NCBI GenBank assembly: GCA_030431355.1
Contig: JAUIJG010000133.1
Location: 1 to 12,526 of the forward strand
Direction: 5' to 3'
Source: a bacterium
Lineage (GTDB): Bacteria > Cyanobacteriota > Vampirovibrionia > Obscuribacterales > Obscuribacteraceae
DNA length: 12,526 bases
Position numbers and translations under genes: made by a program. Shown here piece by piece: positions 6,791 to 12,526 of the stretch (its first letter is position 1; every line of letters begins with the position of its first letter). Below the pieces are notes generated by a model. The model searched no databases. It was given only the letters and a program-made list of their open reading frames with translations, and had not been told where the DNA came from.

Positions 6791-8246
6791 GTCAACTATG
6801 ACCTCAACCAATCTAGTTATATCTCTGGCAATGCTCTTCTGCTTTGCCTTTTCAACATCATATATTCCGGCATGGAGCCAGAATGGAGAAGATTCTAGAG
6901 AGACAGGGGAGTCTGCAAATCCTTCAAAAGATCCCAACAGACCTGTTAAAGATAAATGGGCTCTTGTAATAGGGATAAGCGAATATCAAGACCCGGAATA
7001 CAATCTGAGATTTCCAGCTAAAGATGCCACCGACTTTGCCGCCACCCTGATAGAAGACATGAATTTCCAGCCTGATCATGTCAAGCTCCTCATCAATAAA
7101 CAAGCGACAAGAAAGAACATCCTCTCTTTACTCGGTGATATCTGGCTCCCAAGAGTGGCCCACGAGGACGACCTTGTTCTGATCTACATCTCTTCCCACG
7201 GCAGTCCTTCCAGCGCTGATGTGGGAAAAGTCAATTATGTTGTGGCCCACGACACGGACCTGAAGAGTCTTTATGCCACCGGCATACCGATGCAAGACCT
7301 GGTCAGGATCATCAAAGACCGAGTCAAGTCTGATCGCATCGTGATAGTACTGGACTCCTGCCACAGCGGAGCGGCTGGTCCTGCCTCGGAATCCAAAGGT
7401 CTATTTAGAGCAGGAAATGTTGATGCCGACGAACTTGCCCAGGGTACCGGTCAGCTTGTAATCTCCTCATCCCTTCCCCAGGAACGCTCCTGGGAGTCAA
7501 AGCGGTACGATGGTTCCGTGTTTACCAAACATCTAATCGATGGCCTGAAAAATTTCGGTGATAGCACCAGACTCAGTGAGGTGTTTCGATACACGAAACT
7601 GAGAGTAAAAGAAGAGGTGGAAAGAGATAGAGGTGTAAGCCAGACTCCGGTCTTAAAAAGCAAATGGAACGGAGATGAACTTATTCTTGCGACCAACCCC
7701 CAGGACCCGCATCCCGGCATCAACATAAGCATTGGTGAGGTCAAAGTAGTTGTAATGCCTGCCGGAAGTGATGTACCACCTTCTTCGACACAGAAGGATA
7801 ACTCAGAGCTTGAGCTTGAGCCTGATCCTGAAGCCGGCAAGCAGCAAAAAAGCTCTTCTCCCCTTGACCTTGACAATAAGGAAGAAGAGACCGCCTCAAC
7901 AACACCAGGGGTGGTACTGAAAAAATTGCCGGATCGTTTTAGAATCAAGATTAAATGTCATAACAACGTGATGAATGCCGATGGGACTTATACCGGTATT
8001 TTTGAATGGGATCAAAAGAAAATTCGCTATAACTTGCTATGGGACAACAAACGAAAAGGCGTGGCCCATGTGGAAAAGCTTGAGAACAATAAAGTACTCA
8101 TAACTGAAGCCACCAAATCCTTCTGGGGAACCTGTAAAAACAGATATGAAGGCGAAGTCAAAAGCGCTAATCGCGTGGAAGGCACCATGAAAGGACACGA
8201 CAACTGGACCAATTGGAAAGGTACTTTCGAAATCTGGTGGCAATAG
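6774..8246 (+). CDS. Exported caspase-family (peptidase C14, metacaspase-like) protein
   Basis: A 490-residue protein with a signal peptide (hydrophobic core about 12-30, ending near 'AWSQ'). A caspase p20-like domain follows from about residue 60: opening strand 'WALVIGISEY' (62-71), 'PAKDATDFA' (81-89), catalytic His in 'YISSHGSP' (H142) and catalytic Cys in 'VLDSCHSGA' (C196). Both dyad residues are present, so activity as a cysteine endopeptidase is plausible; bacterial relatives usually cleave after Arg or Lys. A Pro/Glu/Ser-rich linker (about 325-380) leads to a C-terminal domain (about 385-490) rich in Trp, Tyr and Lys that I do not recognise. The start at 6774 is chosen because AAGGA (6762-6766) precedes it by 7 bases; the ATG at 6759 has no ribosome site. 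It overlaps the upstream small exported gene by 17 bases and ends 6 bp from the convergent TPR/zincin gene. Confidence 0.88.
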   Translation: MRDSSKSTMTSTNLVISLAMLFCFAFSTSYIPAWSQNGEDSRETGESANPSKDPNRPVKDKWALVIGISEYQDPEYNLRFPAKDATDFAATLIEDMNFQPDHVKLLINKQATRKNILSLLGDIWLPRVAHEDDLVLIYISSHGSPSSADVGKVNYVVAHDTDLKSLYATGIPMQDLVRIIKDRVKSDRIVIVLDSCHSGAAGPASESKGLFRAGNVDADELAQGTGQLVISSSLPQERSWESKRYDGSVFTKHLIDGLKNFGDSTRLSEVFRYTKLRVKEEVERDRGVSQTPVLKSKWNGDELILATNPQDPHPGINISIGEVKVVVMPAGSDVPPSSTQKDNSELELEPDPEAGKQQKSSSPLDLDNKEEETASTTPGVVLKKLPDRFRIKIKCHNNVMNADGTYTGIFEWDQKKIRYNLLWDNKRKGVAHVEKLENNKVLITEATKSFWGTCKNRYEGEVKSANRVEGTMKGHDNWTNWKGTFEIWWQ

Positions 8247-8252
8247 CCAGAG

Positions 8253-9308
8253 TTATCTCAACAGGCTTTTTATATATTCTGTTGCCCGGGGAAATACTTT
8301 GAGCATGTTCTCGTCATTGAGAGCCACCCCCGGACCATGAATGACGGAAAACAGCTCAGCAAACAACTCGGACTCTCCGGATCCGGACTGGGTGTAATAC
8401 CAGTATTTATTGCGCAGAGTGTTGGTCAACTTCTGGTGGTCCTTATTCACAGCCTCTCTAAATCCACTGCTCTCAGACTGGTTGCTCAGACAAAAATCAT
8501 AAGCGTGTCCCAGCTCATGCAATGAGACTTTCATTGCCCACTTATTGAGTTGGGGAGGACTGTTACGCCAGGCGGCCTTTTCCGGGATATAAAGCGTTTT
8601 GGTGCTCGGGGAAAACATTCCGGGACAGTTGTCATAACCACCCCCATGGAGATATCCACGGGGCTTGACACCACGTAAATCCGGTCTTGCCGCCAGTATA
8701 GTAGGAGCAATCAATATTCGACAGCCTTTGGTCCTCAAGGTCTTTTTTGTCTTAGTAGAGAGACAACTGAGCGCAGAAGCCACTTCATCATAGACAAATT
8801 CGGTATTACCAGTGTTTTTTTTCTGGAAGATATCAATCATCGACTTATCTTCCGCACTGAGAGAGACTTTCTTCTCTCTGGATGTTTCCTTACTAGAGCT
8901 GTTGGATTTGGCGGTGCCGGACTTTGTAGAACCAGAGCGCTCTGTCTTGGCTGCGGACTCATCCTTATGTCCCAGTGCCCTTCTTAAGTAGCCGGCAAGC
9001 GGCTCACCCGGCTTCAAATTCAAAGCCCGTTTGTAGTAATGTCTGGCGTAGGCTGAATTGCCCAGTTTCATCCAGGCATTGCCAAGATAATAGTGGGCCT
9101 GGGCATTGTCTTTATGCTTGTCTTTAACGGCGCCGGTCAAAATCGAAACCGAGGACTTGTAATCACCATTGTGGTAGTGCTTGTAGCCCCTGGTCAATTC
9201 CAGGTCCGCCGCATCGGCTGCCAACGCAGCCTGATGGAAATTCGCGGACGAGACTATCAACAAGCTGCCAAATGAGAGAAGAGCATAAAACAGATAAGCA
9301 CCGCGCAT
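8253..9308 (-). CDS. Exported TPR protein with anthrax-lethal-factor-like (M34/ATLF) zinc metallopeptidase domain
   Basis: A 351-residue protein: signal peptide (about 1-30, ending 'AALA'), about two TPR-like helical repeats (about 33-105, for example 'AHYYLGNAWMKLGNSAYARHY' region), a Ser/Lys-rich linker (about 115-150) and a C-terminal zincin domain (about 165-351). The zinc site reads HELGH (264-268), and the downstream glutamate helix is 'GESELFAELFSVIHG' (311-325). This pairing closely resembles anthrax lethal factor (HEFGH ... EFFAEAF), with E314 as likely third ligand. Tyrosines at 304/305 lie where lethal factor has its catalytic Tyr. The final 'FPRATEYIKSLL' matches the family's terminal helix. 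The substrate is unknown; the signal peptide points to action outside the cytoplasm. No Shine-Dalgarno sequence precedes the ATG, and the gene starts 16 bp after the SR-protein stop. Translation therefore probably depends on coupling to that gene. Confidence 0.82.
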   Translation of the reverse strand: MRGAYLFYALLSFGSLLIVSSANFHQAALAADAADLELTRGYKHYHNGDYKSSVSILTGAVKDKHKDNAQAHYYLGNAWMKLGNSAYARHYYKRALNLKPGEPLAGYLRRALGHKDESAAKTERSGSTKSGTAKSNSSSKETSREKKVSLSAEDKSMIDIFQKKNTGNTEFVYDEVASALSCLSTKTKKTLRTKGCRILIAPTILAARPDLRGVKPRGYLHGGGYDNCPGMFSPSTKTLYIPEKAAWRNSPPQLNKWAMKVSLHELGHAYDFCLSNQSESSGFREAVNKDHQKLTNTLRNKYWYYTQSGSGESELFAELFSVIHGPGVALNDENMLKVFPRATEYIKSLLR

Positions 9309-9324
9309 AATGTCAACTATACTA

Positions 9325-10005
9325 TCAGATAGATACTCCAGGTATAGAATTGATCACGGTCCTGATATCGGTGAGTTGCTTGTTCAGGTTTTGAATCTGT
9401 CCTGGCGGCAATTGATTTTCTATAACCGAAACCCGGGTCTTCAGCGATGTAACATCACCGGTCATCGGAGACAGCGTCTCAAGAGCCGCTTTTACTTTGG
9501 CCTCCTCGATCTGCAATTTACGCTGCAGGTCCTGAATGCCTCTCTCCATGTCATCAAGACGTCTGTTCAACGCCTGTAAATCCGCACTACTGATAGTACT
9601 GCTTCCACTGGAGCTGCTGTCGGAACTGCCTGAGTTGCCTGAGCCACCAGCTCTCTCATAAGGATTTCGGGAGCGAGCATCACGACTGTAGCGCGAAACG
9701 TCATCTTTGCTATACCTATCTCTTGAAGTTCTCGACACGGAGTCACCACCGGAGCTTCTCGATGATCTGGATCTATCACCGTAACGAGATCGGGAGCGAG
9801 TGTAGGAGGATGAAGAAGAGGATGATGACGGGGTCCTGCTATATCTTGTGGATCTCGACGACCTTGAGCTATCCCTGGAGGAATCATCCCGATCAGAAGT
9901 ATCGGCAGCAAAACACGGACCGGCTAATACCAACGCCGACAATGCCAGAGCGAAAAGCCCTGATTTAGCTGAAACAGAAAAAGTAGAACTCGCTTTCTTA
10001 AGCAT
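9325..10005 (-). CDS. Exported Ser/Arg-rich protein with C-terminal coiled coil
   Basis: A 226-residue protein with a typical signal peptide (basic start, hydrophobic core about 16-30, cleavage near 'CFAA'). It has a strongly biased middle region (about 36-138) made almost wholly of Ser, Arg, Asp, Tyr and Gly, including SR dipeptides and an eight-serine run (60-67). A coiled coil follows (about 141-216), broken by 'LPPGQ' (199-203) and ending with a short hydrophobic tail. No enzyme motif is present. The coiled coil predicts oligomerisation; the SR region would be disordered, highly charged and flexible, perhaps wall- or polymer-binding (inference). The start is secure: AAGGAG (10019-10014) lies about 8 bases before the ATG. 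It is followed after 16 bp by the TPR/zincin gene, so the two are probably one transcript and may act together. Homologues may be hard to find because of the composition. Confidence 0.78.
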   Translation of the reverse strand: MLKKASSTFSVSAKSGLFALALSALVLAGPCFAADTSDRDDSSRDSSRSSRSTRYSRTPSSSSSSSSYTRSRSRYGDRSRSSRSSGGDSVSRTSRDRYSKDDVSRYSRDARSRNPYERAGGSGNSGSSDSSSSGSSTISSADLQALNRRLDDMERGIQDLQRKLQIEEAKVKAALETLSPMTGDVTSLKTRVSVIENQLPPGQIQNLNKQLTDIRTVINSIPGVSI

Positions 10006-10153
10006 TTATCCCTCTCCTTGAACCTACCAAATTTATCTGGTCCTAAATAGTACCAGCTAACTACCTGATGGTTTGAGACATTAGGAGAATTCGCAGGGCT
10101 AATATGAAATTGCTATAAGAATCTACACACTGAAAATTGCTGTTTAAAAATGG
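10006..10153. other. 148-bp spacer between the DUF2252 and SR-protein genes
   Basis: Apart from the ribosome site next to 10005, this A/T-rich spacer holds no terminator-like hairpin and no convincing sigma-70 promoter on the minus strand. The octamer aaattgct occurs twice (10107-10114 and 10134-10141), which could be chance. A promoter for the SR-protein/zincin pair probably lies here given its length, but I cannot place it. Confidence 0.3.
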
Positions 10154-11572
10154 CTATTCAGTCTCTATCTCCGCTTCAAGTTTGCCGGATTTACAGGCTT
10201 CCACGAGCCTGGCATGGTCCTTTTCCACCTGATTGGCATAGGATACGGCAAAAGTAGTCATGGCTTCATCGAATACGGAATCATCACCCAGATATCCGCT
10301 GATTACGGCTGAATCTCCTGATCTAGCATGGGCTCTAGCGAGCACAGCGCCCATAATTCTTGCCATCTCCAACATTATCTTTCCGTCCCAGAGTTCCGGC
10401 TCCAGCTTGATCTTCGTGTCTCGAAGCTGCCTCACATAGAAGTGTTTGCCTTCGTCGAACTTAGTCCATCCGAGAAAAATGTCGCTGGCAGACTGCATGA
10501 TTCTCTGCCCTTCAACCACTCTCTGTCCTCGATTGTCGAAGGAGCTTTTACCGACAAAAGGTTCAAAAACTGATGGTCTGGCTTCTTTAATCTGCAGAAA
10601 CAAAGGCTCATCATCCGGTGCCAGAAGCAAGGCGATGGAACACATGGTGCCTACACTTCCGATACCAACAACTTTTATGGCAGAGTCCACATAACGATAA
10701 CGACCGAATAGCCTGCGTTTGTCTTCTTGTAGAGTGCCTTTGTACTCTTCCAGGGCATCACAGATTTTTTCTTTGAATGACTTACCCTTTCCATCTTCAG
10801 GATGGAAAATTCTAGGAGGTTGATCTTTGATTTGAAAGCCTTCTGACCTACTATCCACAAGTTTCGGGAAATAAAATTCGCTGTTGCGACGCATGGCTTT
10901 GTTCAAGGCTTTCTCTCGTCGCTTTTTAGCATCCGGGCTGGAGGTGCTCTCTATGACATGCTTCCAGTCGATTCTGTCATACCAGATATCGAGGATGCTC
11001 ATCTTCGAGTACTCTTTCATTTTCTCCCGATAGGAAGAAACTACGGCACGACTGGCATTCAGACCATGCTTATCTTTAAGACCGTTCTCCCGGGCTGCCA
11101 GGATAAAGCTTACGGTAAGGCGTTCAAGGTCGTATTCCCAGGGTGCCGGAAGAGTTTCGTCAAAGTCGTTGCTATCGAAAGCCACATTTCTTTCAGGGGT
11201 TGCAAAAGCACCAAAGTTGAGGAGATGCATGTCTCCGCATATTTGCACTTTCACTTCGGTGGTGAGTGTATGGGAGATATCCTCGGCCATAACCGCAGCC
11301 GCTCCCCGAAAAAAGGTGAAGGGGCTGGGGATCATCCGACCATATCTCAAAGGGATTAGCTTCTCTATGCGCCCCTCACTATTTTTGGCCAGTACATCTA
11401 GGGGACAAGGCCTGTCGGCAGCCGGCTTCCAATCGCCAATACTCTCCAGGGGAGCAACTCCTCTAAGAGCCTGTCCTCTGCCCCTGCGATTATCCCGGGG
11501 GGTTATTGTAGCGTCGTGCAAAAGCGCAGCAGAGTTCTTGTTGGATTTGCCGCTATCCGAATCATTCGCCAA
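10154..11572 (-). CDS. DUF2252 family protein (kinase-like motifs)
   Basis: A 472-residue, probably cytoplasmic protein with no signal peptide. It shows the DUF2252 hallmarks: 'LIPLRYGRMIPSPFTFFRG' (72-90), 'QICGDMHLLNFGAF' (110-123) and 'FDSNDFDETLPAPWEYD' (132-148). The CGDMHLLN block resembles the HGDxxxxN catalytic loop of aminoglycoside-phosphotransferase-like kinases, and NDFDE resembles their metal-binding Asp motif. A phosphotransferase fold is therefore likely, but the activity and substrate are not established. Length (about 430-480) is normal for the family. The start is a TTG at 11570-11572, preceded by AGGAG with about 10 bases between; the next in-frame Met is residue 80, inside the conserved core, so TTG is needed. 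It is preceded by the DUF4412-like gene on the same strand after 107 bp and by a 9-bp-stem inverted repeat. Confidence 0.9.
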   Translation of the reverse strand: MANDSDSGKSNKNSAALLHDATITPRDNRRGRGQALRGVAPLESIGDWKPAADRPCPLDVLAKNSEGRIEKLIPLRYGRMIPSPFTFFRGAAAVMAEDISHTLTTEVKVQICGDMHLLNFGAFATPERNVAFDSNDFDETLPAPWEYDLERLTVSFILAARENGLKDKHGLNASRAVVSSYREKMKEYSKMSILDIWYDRIDWKHVIESTSSPDAKKRREKALNKAMRRNSEFYFPKLVDSRSEGFQIKDQPPRIFHPEDGKGKSFKEKICDALEEYKGTLQEDKRRLFGRYRYVDSAIKVVGIGSVGTMCSIALLLAPDDEPLFLQIKEARPSVFEPFVGKSSFDNRGQRVVEGQRIMQSASDIFLGWTKFDEGKHFYVRQLRDTKIKLEPELWDGKIMLEMARIMGAVLARAHARSGDSAVISGYLGDDSVFDEAMTTFAVSYANQVEKDHARLVEACKSGKLEAEIETE

Positions 11573-11598
11573 TGATCTAAATCTCCTGAACAGCCATA

Positions 11599-11631
11599 CT
11601 CTCTACTTTTTTGTACCCATTTAGTAGAGAG
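11599..11631. repeat. Inverted repeat upstream of the DUF2252 gene
   Basis: Arms ctctctact (11599-11607) and agtagagag (11623-11631) are perfect 9-bp reverse complements around a 15-bp loop. It sits 27 bp upstream of the TTG start of the DUF2252 gene and about 50 bp downstream of the DUF4412-like stop. In minus-strand RNA the downstream arm is not followed by a U-run, so it is not a classical terminator. It could be an operator or a hairpin in the leader of the DUF2252 transcript, close to its ribosome site. Confidence 0.4.
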
Positions 11632-11679
11632 GATATTTGGATGTAGATGAGTTAGAACCTGAGCAAATTTGGATAGGTC

Positions 11680-12526
11680 TCAGTTGCCCTGCTGCATTCC
11701 GCCATACTGTTGCTTCATCTGTTCAGCAAAGTTTCTCAACTTTTGAAGCTTCTCGGCGTTCATGCCACCGGCACCAAGGCTCTTCATATCAAATCCACCA
11801 GGCATCGCCCCCTGACCAGGAACAGAGTCAGGATTCACACCTGCTCCATTGCCAGGAGCAGCCTCAACACCCGCAGCCGGGTTCTGACCGCGTCGACCCT
11901 GCATGAGAGCAGCCATTCCACCCATTTTTCCCTGGCTGAACATACCAAGAGATGGCATAGACACTATCTTGTAATCCGCCGGAGGGCTGAACCATTTGGA
12001 GCTACCATCGAAAGGTTTGATCGCGGTCAACTTCATGGAAACTTTACCCTGGGGGCTGTCCGATTTCATCAAAACCAGGGCGCCGACATCATCCCCAATC
12101 CAGGCTTCCGATACATTGCCCCTCTGGGTGTACTGGTAACCATGACAGGGATGTCCATCAATAACTTTCTTCCCGATCGGCTTGGCACCTGCCTCCCCGG
12201 CGCTCTGGTCATCTGCAACCACGAAATTCTTACTGTTTTTGGCCGCTGAGCCGTCATGGGGTCGCTTCATCGCCATTTTGCGGCTATCTATAACCGTATA
12301 ACTTACATTGTTCGGTCTATCCAGAATGTTGATCATTTTGCCCCGGGGCGTATCTACCTCTGACCGAACTCTTCCTTTTCCGTCACTGATTCTGCGTTGG
12401 GTGTAGTTCTCACCACCAAAATTCATCTGATACGTAGCATCATAAGGCTTGGCAGTATAAGTCTGAGGCTGAGCATGAACACTGGGACTGAATCCTGTCC
12501 AGACAGCCAGAGCAGAGAAAATCAGA
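11680..12526 (-). CDS. Exported DUF4412-like protein, 5' end beyond the window
   Basis: A partial gene; 281 residues are visible and the start codon lies past base 12526. An in-frame Met exists at 12424-12426, but the open frame continues upstream to the window edge. That upstream part encodes the end of a signal peptide (visible residues 1-18, ending 'SVHA'), so the Met is internal. The mature part resembles DUF4412 proteins: 'YDATYQMNFGG' (28-38), 'RRISDGKGRVRSE' (44-56), 'MAMKRP' (84-89), 'GKKVIDGHPCHGYQY' (118-132), 'EAWIGDDVGALVL' (140-152) and 'WFSPPADYKIV' (178-188). These are periplasmic beta-sheet proteins of unknown function, possibly of LolA-like shape. The last 80 or so residues form a Gly/Met/Gln/Pro-rich tail with a short helix, unlike the folded part. 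It is first in the visible minus-strand run. Confidence 0.76.
   Translation of the reverse strand, partial: LIFSALAVWTGFSPSVHAQPQTYTAKPYDATYQMNFGGENYTQRRISDGKGRVRSEVDTPRGKMINILDRPNNVSYTVIDSRKMAMKRPHDGSAAKNSKNFVVADDQSAGEAGAKPIGKKVIDGHPCHGYQYTQRGNVSEAWIGDDVGALVLMKSDSPQGKVSMKLTAIKPFDGSSKWFSPPADYKIVSMPSLGMFSQGKMGGMAALMQGRRGQNPAAGVEAAPGNGAGVNPDSVPGQGAMPGGFDMKSLGAGGMNAEKLQKLRNFAEQMKQQYGGMQQGN

Noticed and set aside
8259..8284. caacag...ctgttg as a bidirectional terminator between the two protease genes
   Set aside because: The stem is only 6 bp with a 14-base loop, lies inside the zincin coding region, and has no following T-run on either strand.
10107..10141. Direct repeat aaattgct as paired regulator sites
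   Set aside because: Eight A/T-rich bases twice within 35 bp can arise by chance in this composition, and there is no link to a definable promoter.
11710..12249. Plus-strand 179-residue frame opposite the DUF4412-like gene
   Set aside because: The composition is that of an antisense frame with no domain; the minus frame carries conserved motifs and a signal peptide.

Overview
The window looks like chromosomal DNA from a Gram-negative-type bacterium. The best lineage clue is the ClpC at 2519-5089, whose N-terminal domain, hinge and LGF tripeptide read like the cyanobacterial form. No photosynthesis genes are visible, and the neighbours are low-complexity exported proteins, a Sel1/TPR set and a caspase-like protein. 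I infer a member of the Cyanobacteriota, most plausibly the non-photosynthetic Vampirovibrionia/Melainabacteria (Obscuribacter-like). That placement rests on motif memory, not on a search. There are eleven convincing protein genes. I saw no RNA genes, CRISPR array, insertion sequence or phage gene, and no gap over about 160 bp.

Layout. Plus strand, left third: an MscS-type mechanosensitive channel with a long acidic extracytoplasmic segment (91-1521), an exported Sel1-repeat protein (1681-2403), the AAA+ unfoldase ClpC (2519-5089) and a small DUF3592-like membrane protein read from a TTG start (5158-5700). A YaiI/YqxD (DUF188) protein (5704-6168, minus) meets the last of these tail to tail with 3 bp between the stops. 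Divergent from it is a two-gene overlapping unit: a small exported protein with a faint pseudopilin flavour (6254-6790) and an exported caspase-family (C14) protein with an uncharacterised C-terminal domain (6774-8246).

Right third, all minus strand, in transcription order from the right edge: a DUF4412-like exported protein cut by the window end (11680-12526), a DUF2252 protein with kinase-like motifs (10154-11572, TTG start), an exported Ser/Arg-rich coiled-coil protein (9325-10005), and an exported TPR protein ending in an anthrax-lethal-factor-like (M34/ATLF) zinc-protease domain (8253-9308). This run converges on the caspase gene with 6 bp between stops.

How they may work together. Most genes encode proteins with a signal peptide or membrane anchor, so the region is a cell-envelope/secretome neighbourhood around the housekeeping gene clpC. 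The most interesting parts are the two predicted extracytoplasmic proteases of different mechanism lying tail to tail. Each has an adjacent small exported partner: the pseudopilin-like protein for the caspase, and the SR coiled-coil protein for the zincin. That these form functional pairs is inference; the sequence shows only adjacency, overlap or spacing, and the catalytic motifs.
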